From Planctomycetota bacterium (lineage in GTDB: Bacteria > Planctomycetota > JAPUJT01): a stretch of DNA of 40,150 bases. Of this stretch, positions 9,771 to 17,258 are shown piece after piece. Position 1 is the stretch's first letter. Each line of letters opens with the position of its first letter. The notes beneath the pieces are model-generated. The model was not told the DNA's origin. It saw only the letters and a program-made list of their open reading frames with translations, and did no database searches. The DNA lies in NCBI GenBank assembly GCA_027296055.1, contig JAPUJT010000076.1, positions 1 through 40,150 of the forward strand, given 5' to 3'. The position numbers were made by a program, and so were the translations under genes.

Positions 9771-9884
9771 CCCACACTTCGAGGTGCATCTCCAAGCTAC
9801 TGCATAGGTTTACACCAGATGGGGAGCCTCGTCCATAGCGGACAGATTGGCCGACCGTCCCCCAGATGGGACATCCTGACCCCA

Positions 9885-9908
9885 GAGAGTTTCATGGAGA
9901 GTTTCATG
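9885..9908. repeat. Perfect 12-bp tandem duplication (GAGAGTTTCATG x2)
   Basis: Two adjoining identical copies lie in the intergenic region between the sigma-54-type promoter and the dyad repeats. The second copy runs into TTTCATG-TCGCG-CACCAAA, which looks like a degenerate version of the dyads 40-80 bases further on. It may be part of the same regulatory region; function unknown. Confidence 0.6.
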
Positions 9909-9946
9909 TCGCGCACCAAACTCACGGTTTTGCACGATTTTCGAAT

Positions 9947-9992
9947 TTCGTGCGCGTCACGAATTGCGCAAAATTCGTGCGCGTCATGAATT
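9947..9992. promoter_or_regulatory. Paired dyad-symmetric repeats, probable enhancer sites of the NtrC-type regulator
   Basis: Two direct copies, TTCGTGCGCGTCACGAATT and TTCGTGCGCGTCATGAATT, differ at one base and have centres 27 bases apart. Each is an inverted repeat: TTCGTG and CACGAA (or CATGAA) around an identical CGCGT centre. A further half-site GCACGA lies at 9932-9937. They are about 210-240 bases upstream of the predicted sigma-54 start, where enhancer sites of such activators are often found, and directly beside the regulator's own gene. An alternative is a hairpin terminator of the regulator gene, since one copy is followed by TTTT on the minus strand; the conserved centre and duplication favour protein binding. 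Confidence 0.5.
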
Positions 9993-9998
9993 TCGAGT

Positions 9999-11336
9999 CT
10001 ATTTCTCGATCTTATAACGGATGATCATGCGGCGGAGGGTACGGGCGCTGATGCCGAGGATCTCGGCGGCCTTGCCCTGGTGTCCCGAGGTGGTCCGGAG
10101 CGTCTCGATGACCCTCGCCTTCTCCATCTCGGAGAGCGTACCCGGCCGGGGCCTCGAATCACCGACCGCCTGGAGGTCCTCCGGCAGGTCTTCCGGCGTG
10201 ATCGTCTGGCCGTCCGTCAGGATCACGGCACGCTCGACGCAGTTCTCCAGCTCGCGCACGTTTCCCGGCCAGTCGTATCCCTCCAGGACCTCGAGCGCCT
10301 CCGGACCGAACTCCAGCCCCCCCTTGCCCAGCTCGGTGCGGTGCCGCTCGAGAAAAGCCCCGGCGATGATCGGGATGTCCCCTCGTCGATCGCGGAGAGG
10401 CGGAACCGAGATGGTTATCACGTTAAGGCGATAGAAGAGATCCTGCCGGAACTCTCCCTTGGCCGCAGCCTCCTTCAGGTCTCGATTCGTGGCGGCGATG
10501 ATCCGGACGTCCACCGTCATCGGCTTCCGCTCTCCCACCCGGTACATCTCGCCCTTCTCGAGGACGCGCAGAAGCTTCACCTGCATCGCCTCGCTGACAT
10601 TTCCCAGCTCGTCGAGAAACAGCGAGCCTCCATCGGCCGCCTCGAAGAGTCCCTTGCGAGCCGTCTCGGCCCCCGTGAAGGCGCCCCGTGCATGGCCGAA
10701 CAGCTCACTCTCGAGGAGGGTGTCCGGCAAAGCCCCGCAATTGATCGCCACGAACGGACGCTCCTTCCGGGGGCTGAGATCGTGGATGTTCCTCGCGACC
10801 AGCTCCTTGCCGGTCCCGGTCTCTCCGAGGATGAGCACCGTGCTCGGGGTCGGCGCCACCTTCTCCACGAGCGCAAGGACGTCTCGGATCGCGGCGCTCT
10901 TCCCGAGGATGTCCCCCGATCTTCCGGCGACGCGCAGCTCCTTCTTAATCAGGCTCTGGCCTTCCGCCAGGCGCTGCCGTTCCAGCGCCCGCCGCACGAC
11001 CCGTCGAACCCGGTCGAGCTGGAACGGTTTCTCAATGAACTCGAGCGCCCCCTTCTTCATCGCCTCCACCGCCACGGCGATCGTCCCATGTCCCGTCAGC
11101 ACCGCCACCTGGCAGAGTGGGTTCGTCTCGTGGATCTTCTCGAGGAGGGAGAGCCCGTCCATCCCGGGCATCTTGAGATCGGTGATCACGAGGTCGTAGA
11201 CCTCGTCCCGGATCCGCTCGAGGGCCGCCTGACCGTCGCCCACGGCCGTCGGTTCGTGGCCCTCGTCCTCGAGGAACTGGCTCAGACCATTCCGGATGGC
11301 CGCCTCGTCGTCGACGATGAGGATGCGAGCCTTCAA
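9999..11336 (-). CDS. Sigma-54-dependent NtrC-family response regulator
   Basis: Product of 445 residues with the full three-part layout. The receiver domain (1-115) has acidic pocket D9/D10, phosphorylation site D53 (ITDLKMPG) and Lys103. The AAA+ domain (about 140-375) has Walker A GETGTGKE (171-178), the sigma-54-contacting GAFTGA loop (218-223) and Walker B with D242/E243. A Fis-type helix-turn-helix ends the protein (about 418-440, GKAAEILGISARTLRRM). The gene overlaps the upstream histidine kinase by 4 bases, so the two form a two-component pair. It is expected to bind enhancers and drive RpoN promoters; the nearest candidate target is the promoter just downstream of its own stop codon. 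Confidence 0.96.
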   Translation of the reverse strand: MKARILIVDDEAAIRNGLSQFLEDEGHEPTAVGDGQAALERIRDEVYDLVITDLKMPGMDGLSLLEKIHETNPLCQVAVLTGHGTIAVAVEAMKKGALEFIEKPFQLDRVRRVVRRALERQRLAEGQSLIKKELRVAGRSGDILGKSAAIRDVLALVEKVAPTPSTVLILGETGTGKELVARNIHDLSPRKERPFVAINCGALPDTLLESELFGHARGAFTGAETARKGLFEAADGGSLFLDELGNVSEAMQVKLLRVLEKGEMYRVGERKPMTVDVRIIAATNRDLKEAAAKGEFRQDLFYRLNVITISVPPLRDRRGDIPIIAGAFLERHRTELGKGGLEFGPEALEVLEGYDWPGNVRELENCVERAVILTDGQTITPEDLPEDLQAVGDSRPRPGTLSEMEKARVIETLRTTSGHQGKAAEILGISARTLRRMIIRYKIEK

Positions 11337-13195
11337 GCCTTCACTTTCTCGGCCACCGGGAGCCGGACCGTGACCCTCGTCCCTTCCGCGCGCTTCGAGC
11401 TCACCTCGATCTGGCCTCCGTGGGAATTGATGATCCCATAGGTGACAGCCAGGCCCAGGCCGGTTCCCTCGCCCGGCTCCTTCGTCGTGAAGAACGGGTC
11501 GAAGACGCGTCCGAGGTCCTTCTTGCCGATCCCGACACCGGTATCCTCGAAGACGATCTCGACGAGGCCATCCTTCGGCAAGTGTCTCGTGCCGACACGA
11601 ATCACACCGCCGTCCGGCATGGCCTGCGTCGCGTTCATCAGGATGTTGACGATTGCTTGCTGCAACTGTGTTCCCTGACCCCGGACCAGCGGCAAATCTT
11701 CTGCAAGATCGATCTCGGTCTTGACCCCGATCTCGTCCAGCGACGGCTGGAAGAGTCGCATCGAAGCCTCCAGCGTGGCATGCAGATCGACCGAGCCATA
11801 CCCCCCGTCCGTTTGACGCGAGAAATCAAGGAGACCCCTGGTGATCTCGGATATCCGGTCGATGTGCTCCAGGATCACCTTCAGCCGCTCCTTATCCTCC
11901 AGGTCGGTCGCTCTCTCCTCCATCATCTGAGCATACATGGAGATCGCTGCAAGGGGATTACGGATCTCGTGAGCCACACCGGCGGCCAGCAGGCCAATAG
12001 ACGACAGCCTCTCCGACTGAAGGAGCTGGAGCTCGAGGCTCTCCCTCTCCGCCACCTTCTCTTCGACCTTCCGTTCCAGGCCACCTGTCAGCTCCTTGAG
12101 CTGGCGAGCCATCCTGTTGAACTCGGCAGCCAGCACCTGCAGCTCGTCCTGGCTCTCGACCTCGATCACGGTCTCCAGATCGCCCGCCGCCAATCGGCGG
12201 GCGCCCTCCTCCAGGGTACGGATCGGACCGGTGAGCTGGCGAGACAGGGCGAGGCTCAGCACGAGGGCAAGCAGTAGGGCCCCGATCAGAACACCGGTGA
12301 AAACACTCCGGAAGGAGCTCGCCGGACCGGTCAGGTCCGTCTCGGCAACGTGGCGGACGAGCACCCAGGTTTGGGGGGAGTTGTGCAGGGGAGTGATTCT
12401 CGCATAGGCGAGGATGGATCCATCCGGAACGTGGAAGGCCCCGTTGGTTGCCTTCCATGGATTCTCCTCCTCGATCGAGTCGAGCCACACGTCCATCCTC
12501 CCGGTGGACACGATTCGCTTCCCCCGATCATCGATGAGAGCCGATGCCTCCGCTTCTATCCCCGCTCCCGAAGCGTTGAGGATCGACAAGGGCCGCAATC
12601 CCAGGGCGGCGATTCCCCGGCTCCGGTATCGGAGCACGGAGACGCGTGTCCCGTAGGTGATGGCATCTATTCCGGGGTTCGCCGTCACCAGGATCTTCCC
12701 GGGACCGACGGACTGGGCGGCGGCGAAGAACGGCCGATCCGTCACGGTCTCGGCCCGCAGAGGAACGGCAACCCCCTGGTAGGTCCGCCCCCCCGAATGG
12801 TGCCTCAGGATCACAACGCCCGCCTCGTCACTGTACAGGAACTCCTTGTAGAACGGCCGCGCCTCCACGATGGACTTGAACCGCTCCCATGTTTGGCGGA
12901 TCGCCTCGCGGAGTAGCTGACTCCTCCTCGCAGGGATGTCCGGCACTTCCACATAGGCCCGGAGCGAGGGGTCCTGGCTCAGCGACAGAAGGTCCGTCTG
13001 CGCCGCTGCGAGGATGTTCTCGAGACGACGCCCCGACTGGGCGGCGGTCCTCGCGGCGGCCTCGAGGGCCGACCGATCCAGCTCCTCCAGCGTCCGACGC
13101 GTCCCGTAGATCGCCACGATGACGAGGGGCAGGGTTACCACGGCCGCAAAGGCGATCAGGAGCTTGTTCCGGATGCGGGACAGAATGCCTCTCAA
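11333..13195 (-). CDS. Membrane sensor histidine kinase (sensor of the NtrC-type pair)
   Basis: Product of 620 residues. Membrane helix 1 (about 11-30) and helix 2 (about 298-318) frame an extracytoplasmic region of about 265 residues that looks like a double-Cache (PDC) ligand sensor. A HAMP linker (319-370), a short coiled coil and HisKA follow, with phospho-acceptor His409 in GVAHEIRNPLAAI. The ATPase domain shows the N box (NILMNATQA), DTGVG (551-555) and GTGLGLAV (577-584). All catalytic motifs are intact. The gene overlaps by 4 bases both the membrane-anchored propeller gene before it and the regulator gene after it, so all three should be co-translated. The ligand is unknown; the propeller protein could be an accessory sensor, by inference. 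Confidence 0.95.
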   Translation of the reverse strand: MRGILSRIRNKLLIAFAAVVTLPLVIVAIYGTRRTLEELDRSALEAAARTAAQSGRRLENILAAAQTDLLSLSQDPSLRAYVEVPDIPARRSQLLREAIRQTWERFKSIVEARPFYKEFLYSDEAGVVILRHHSGGRTYQGVAVPLRAETVTDRPFFAAAQSVGPGKILVTANPGIDAITYGTRVSVLRYRSRGIAALGLRPLSILNASGAGIEAEASALIDDRGKRIVSTGRMDVWLDSIEEENPWKATNGAFHVPDGSILAYARITPLHNSPQTWVLVRHVAETDLTGPASSFRSVFTGVLIGALLLALVLSLALSRQLTGPIRTLEEGARRLAAGDLETVIEVESQDELQVLAAEFNRMARQLKELTGGLERKVEEKVAERESLELQLLQSERLSSIGLLAAGVAHEIRNPLAAISMYAQMMEERATDLEDKERLKVILEHIDRISEITRGLLDFSRQTDGGYGSVDLHATLEASMRLFQPSLDEIGVKTEIDLAEDLPLVRGQGTQLQQAIVNILMNATQAMPDGGVIRVGTRHLPKDGLVEIVFEDTGVGIGKKDLGRVFDPFFTTKEPGEGTGLGLAVTYGIINSHGGQIEVSSKRAEGTRVTVRLPVAEKVKA

Positions 13196-14910
13196 CGGCC
13201 CTCCGGCTCGCGTATCACGAGCGTCTGATTGGATTCCGTCCGTCCGAGGACGGATTCCCTACCGCTCGGCCATTCGACGCGAAGTAAATCGATGGCGGTA
13301 GCCTTTCCTAGGCCAAAATGCACCTCGAGGGCATCGTGGCATAGATAAGACGAGCCCGCCCGGACTTCCCTCAGATACGTCCGCTCGCCGGCCGCCACGT
13401 AGACTCTGGCGCCGATTCCGTCCCGGTTGCTCCGGGACCCGACGAGGCGAATCTTGAGCCAGCGGTTCCGGTTGCCCGTCTCGTTCTCGAGAATTACGGG
13501 CTGCCCCCGATTCGTCGTGATCACGATATCGATGTCGCCGTCGCCATCGATGTCCCCGAACACCGCCCCGCGGGCATTTCGCGGAGCCTCTAGCGCAGGT
13601 CCGACATCCACCGCGCGAAACTCCCTCCCGTCGATGTTCCTGAAGAGCTGCGCCGATTGCTGGATGCAACGACTCGGGTCATCCGGGCCCGGCGTGGTGT
13701 AGCCGTTCACCACGAGAATGTCGAGGAATCCGTCCCCATCGTAGTCGAAGAGGCCCGTCCCCCAGCCGACGAGACCGATGCTCGGGCTGGCCAGTCCCAC
13801 CGATCCCGCCACGTCCTCGAAGACCGTGGCCCCCGATTGGATGTTTCGATAGAGGGCGTTGGTCTCGTCCTGCCAGTTCGTGACGAAGATGTCCGGCAGC
13901 TCGTCGTTGTCGAAATCACCGACGGCAATCCCCATGCCGGATCGGGCGTCGTCCAGGCCCGACACCAGTCCGACATTGTTGAACTTCCAGTTCCCCTGGT
14001 TCGCGAAGAAGAGGTTCTTCGACGCATCCGTCACCACGTAGATGTCCAGATCGCCATCCACATCCAGGTCCGAGAGGATGACCCCGAGTCCCTTGGCTTC
14101 CGCGCTCGCGATCTGAGCGCGCTCGGTGACGTCCTGGAACCTCCCACGGCCGTCGTTCTCGTACAGACGATCCGGTTCGGCCCGGAAGGGGTGGGGGAGG
14201 AGGGCGAGAGGATCTTCCCTGCTGAAGTCCGCTTCGACCTCCGACTTCGCGACTTGCGGATCGAACGCCAGGTAATTGGCAACGTACAGGTCCAGATCAC
14301 CGTCGTTGTCCAGGTCTCCGAAGGCGGCACCGCTGCCCCAGGAAGGATTCCCCAGGCCCGCTTCCTCGGTGGCCTCGGAAAATCCGCCGCTCCCGTCATT
14401 CAGGAAGAGGACGTCGGGGCCGCGATTCGTGACGTACAGGTCTCGATCGCCATCGTTGTCGATGTCGCCGAAGACGCAGCCCATGCCTTCTCCCATGTGC
14501 CCGACCCCGGCTTCTTCGGTCCCGTCCAGGAAGGTTCCATCTCCCGAATTGAGGAAGAGAAGGTTTCGCGAGGCGTCGCCGGGTCCGCTCCGGACGAGAT
14601 ACAGATCCAGATCTCCGTCCAGATCCACGTCGCAGAGCCCCGCTCCGGACCCCATCACGTCTACGATCGACTTGATGGGACGCCAATCGGTCGGGGGAAC
14701 GGAGAGCCGCCAGGCGGTCGTGCGGTCCGAGAACAGAGAGAGTCCCGTCCCCGATGCTCCCTGCCCATCGATCTCCACCCGATTCCCGAACTCGCCGAGA
14801 TGGAGTGGCCTGAAGCGCCGAGACGGCAGGAAGAAGTCGTAGAGAAAGGCGGTCAGACTTCCGATCGTCACGACAACGAGAAGGAGGTATAGCCTTTGAA
14901 CACCGTGCAA
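13192..14910 (-). CDS. Membrane-anchored CRTAC1-like FG-GAP/UnbV propeller protein, first gene of the two-component operon
   Basis: Product of 572 residues from a TTG start. A single hydrophobic helix (about 7-25) with no obvious cleavage site suggests an N-terminal anchor. Seven acidic blade loops (for example DVDLDGDLD, DIDNDGDRD and DIDGDGDID) give a seven-bladed FG-GAP propeller, and an ASPIC/UnbV domain ends it (about 482-572). It overlaps the histidine kinase gene by 4 bases. The divergent 208-base gap to the S9 peptidase gene shows no convincing promoter. Its place at the head of a kinase-regulator operon suggests a periplasmic partner of the sensor, which I infer and cannot show. Confidence 0.87.
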   Translation of the reverse strand: MHGVQRLYLLLVVVTIGSLTAFLYDFFLPSRRFRPLHLGEFGNRVEIDGQGASGTGLSLFSDRTTAWRLSVPPTDWRPIKSIVDVMGSGAGLCDVDLDGDLDLYLVRSGPGDASRNLLFLNSGDGTFLDGTEEAGVGHMGEGMGCVFGDIDNDGDRDLYVTNRGPDVLFLNDGSGGFSEATEEAGLGNPSWGSGAAFGDLDNDGDLDLYVANYLAFDPQVAKSEVEADFSREDPLALLPHPFRAEPDRLYENDGRGRFQDVTERAQIASAEAKGLGVILSDLDVDGDLDIYVVTDASKNLFFANQGNWKFNNVGLVSGLDDARSGMGIAVGDFDNDELPDIFVTNWQDETNALYRNIQSGATVFEDVAGSVGLASPSIGLVGWGTGLFDYDGDGFLDILVVNGYTTPGPDDPSRCIQQSAQLFRNIDGREFRAVDVGPALEAPRNARGAVFGDIDGDGDIDIVITTNRGQPVILENETGNRNRWLKIRLVGSRSNRDGIGARVYVAAGERTYLREVRAGSSYLCHDALEVHFGLGKATAIDLLRVEWPSGRESVLGRTESNQTLVIREPEGR

Positions 14911-14916
14911 CTTCGG

Positions 14917-14922
14917 CCTCCC
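14917..14922 (-). promoter_or_regulatory. Ribosome binding site GGGAGG fixing a TTG start
   Basis: GGGAGG lies 6 bases before a TTG codon at 14910-14908 on the minus strand. A TTG six codons further upstream (14928) has no purine-rich site. The start at 14910 puts the membrane helix right at the N-terminus. Confidence 0.6.
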
Positions 14923-15118
14923 GGACAAGAACAGGTCGTTTCAATCCTAGCGCCCCCCATTGTCCGAGGAGGCTTGGAGTCTTGCCAGTCGAAAACTTAC
15001 AGGCGCATCGGAGATCTGCAGGCGCCGGCCCCCGGGGTTTCATCTGGATGGCATGCACTGGAAGGGCTACCCTGCGCTGATTCCGGCCACAACCAAGTCG
15101 AAAAGGAGCTTTGGAGCC

Positions 15119-17236
15119 ATGACGAGACTCCCCCTCATCCGCCCGATCTTTCTGACCGTGGGCATCGCGGTGCTCGGCTGTGCCCTGGCATCGGTTCCCG
15201 TCCGGGGAGACGAAGAAAAAAGGACCCACACCGTCACCCTCGATGACTACTTCACCGTCGGCTATCTCTCCGAGGTGTCTGCCTCTCCGGATGGAAAGGC
15301 AGCGGCCTTCGTCCTGGGGCGGTGGCAGGAGGAACTGGACCGCCGAAACTCGGATATCTGGATCACGGGTGCAGAAGAGGCGCGCCGCCTCACCTGGACG
15401 GACGCGTCGGAGCGGTCGGTCTCCTGGCACCCGAACGGTCGAGAGCTGTTCTTCATCCGGCCGCACAAGAAGAAGGATCAGGTGTGGAGGATGCCGATCG
15501 ATGGCGGGGAGGCCCGGCCGATCACCTCGGCGAAGGAGGGTGTGGGTGGATATCGCATCACGCACGACGGCAAGAGCATCTTCTACACGTCGCGGGAGAA
15601 GGCCACCATCGGCGAGTGGGACTGGTTCAAGAAGAAGTACGAGAAGCTGACTTACGGCTCCGGGAGCTGGAAGCTCGGTCGGCTGTGGCGACAGGACCTC
15701 GAGGGGAAGGGAGAGCCGGAGAAGATCGCGGAAGGGGACTACCACATAGGCAGCTTCGATGTGACCCGTGACGGGAACCGCATCGCCTTCGTGAAGACGC
15801 CGGACCCGCGACTTATTCGACTGGAGGGCTGGTCGGAGATCATGATCCTCGATGTGACGACCAAGGAGTTGACCAAAGTCCCCGACGAGTTGTGGCGCGC
15901 TCAGGCGGCGTCACCCTATGGATGGCTCGAGGGTCCCGACTGGTCGGCGGACGGAGGAGCGCTCGCTTTCACCGTCTCATGGGACGGTTATCCAACGGAA
16001 ATCTTTGTTGCGCACACTTCGGGCCCGGGAGATTTGGCTGTCCGTCAGCTCCCACGCCCGGACGGGCCCGAGATTTCCGGTGGAACGGCACGATGGGTCG
16101 GGGACTCTCGCGATCTCCTCTTTCACGCGCAGCTCCGGACGAGAGCCCGCGTCTATCGCCGCGCCGGCATCTCGGGTCCCGACGATCAGGGATCCGTCGC
16201 CGTGGTCACTCCGGATAGTGGCCACACCGATGCCTTCAGCGTCTCTGCCGATGGGGGGGCCCTGTTCACTGCCCAGACCCTTCCCCAACTTCCGCAGGAG
16301 ATCTACGTCCAGACATTGCCAGGCGGTGGCGCACCTTCCTCGCCCCGTCGCCTCACCAATCTACATCCGTCGGTCTCGACATGGATCCTGCCGGAGACAC
16401 GCGTGATCACCTGGAAGGGATGGAACGGGGACGACGTCGAAGGCGTCCTCAGCCTCCCGGCAGGGTACGATGGGAAGGAGCCACTCCCGACCGCCGTCAT
16501 GATCCACGGCGGGCCAGGCTCCTCCTCCCTCTCCGTCTTTCACTACTGGCTTTCATCGCCGGTGCCCCTCTATACGGCCAAGGGATGGGCGGTCCTCCGA
16601 CCGAACTATCGCGGGTCGATCGGTTACGGCGACAAGTTCCACAAGGAGCTGCTCGGCCACAAGAATGACCGGGACGTTGCGGACATCAACGCCGGCATCG
16701 ATTGGCTGATCGAGCAGGGGATCGCCGACCCGGAACGGCTCGCCGTGAACGGATGGTCCAACGGAGGGAGCCTGACGAACTGGCTCGTCGTCTCGAGCCC
16801 GGATCGGTTCAAGGCGGCAGCCAGCGGGGCGGGCGTCGCCGACTTCCTCTTCCAGTTCGGGCTGGAGGACACCCCCGGCCACGTCGTCAACTACTCGGGG
16901 GGGTTTCCGTGGGAGAAGTGGGAGTTGATGATGAAGCGAAGCCCCCTCGTCCACGCGAACCTGGTAAAGACTCCCGTCCTCTTCCTCGTGGGATCGGGGG
17001 ATGCCCGGGTCCCCGCGGCCCACGCCCGGGCGTTTCACCGGTCGCTCACGTATGTCGGCGTGCCGACCGAGCTCGTCGTCTTCCCGGGCGAGGGACACGG
17101 CCTCAGCAAGATGAAGCACCGCCGCGCCAAGATCGAGCTCGAGCTCGCCTGGTTCGAGAAGTACGTCCTCGGCCTCGACCCGACCCCGCCACCCGAGGAA
17201 AAGAAAGCAGACAAGTCTGAGGTCAGCGAACCCTAG
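15119..17236 (+). CDS. S9-family (prolyl oligopeptidase-like) serine peptidase, secreted
   Basis: Product of 705 residues. The ATG with AAGGAG 10 bases upstream is chosen; it gives a signal peptide (hydrophobic residues 8-27). Residues 40-420 are WD40/PD40-like propeller blades (VSASPDGK, TRDGNRIAF, SADGGALAF). The C-terminal alpha/beta hydrolase carries the oxyanion segment HGGPG (463-467), nucleophile Ser547 in GWSNGGS, Asp628 in GSGDARVP and His660 in GEGHG, so the triad is complete. The family includes dipeptidyl- and acylaminoacyl-peptidases; the substrate cannot be read from the sequence. A Lys/Glu/Pro-rich tail follows the hydrolase. The kinase-TPR gene starts 22 bases later, so the two are probably co-transcribed. 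Confidence 0.92.
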   Translation: MTRLPLIRPIFLTVGIAVLGCALASVPVRGDEEKRTHTVTLDDYFTVGYLSEVSASPDGKAAAFVLGRWQEELDRRNSDIWITGAEEARRLTWTDASERSVSWHPNGRELFFIRPHKKKDQVWRMPIDGGEARPITSAKEGVGGYRITHDGKSIFYTSREKATIGEWDWFKKKYEKLTYGSGSWKLGRLWRQDLEGKGEPEKIAEGDYHIGSFDVTRDGNRIAFVKTPDPRLIRLEGWSEIMILDVTTKELTKVPDELWRAQAASPYGWLEGPDWSADGGALAFTVSWDGYPTEIFVAHTSGPGDLAVRQLPRPDGPEISGGTARWVGDSRDLLFHAQLRTRARVYRRAGISGPDDQGSVAVVTPDSGHTDAFSVSADGGALFTAQTLPQLPQEIYVQTLPGGGAPSSPRRLTNLHPSVSTWILPETRVITWKGWNGDDVEGVLSLPAGYDGKEPLPTAVMIHGGPGSSSLSVFHYWLSSPVPLYTAKGWAVLRPNYRGSIGYGDKFHKELLGHKNDRDVADINAGIDWLIEQGIADPERLAVNGWSNGGSLTNWLVVSSPDRFKAAASGAGVADFLFQFGLEDTPGHVVNYSGGFPWEKWELMMKRSPLVHANLVKTPVLFLVGSGDARVPAAHARAFHRSLTYVGVPTELVVFPGEGHGLSKMKHRRAKIELELAWFEKYVLGLDPTPPPEEKKADKSEVSEP

Positions 17237-17258
17237 GCCGCTCCTCAAAGGGAAACGC

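Noticed and set aside
14911..14928. TTG start six codons upstream for the membrane-anchored propeller gene
   Set aside because: No ribosome site precedes it, whereas GGGAGG sits ideally before the TTG at 14910.
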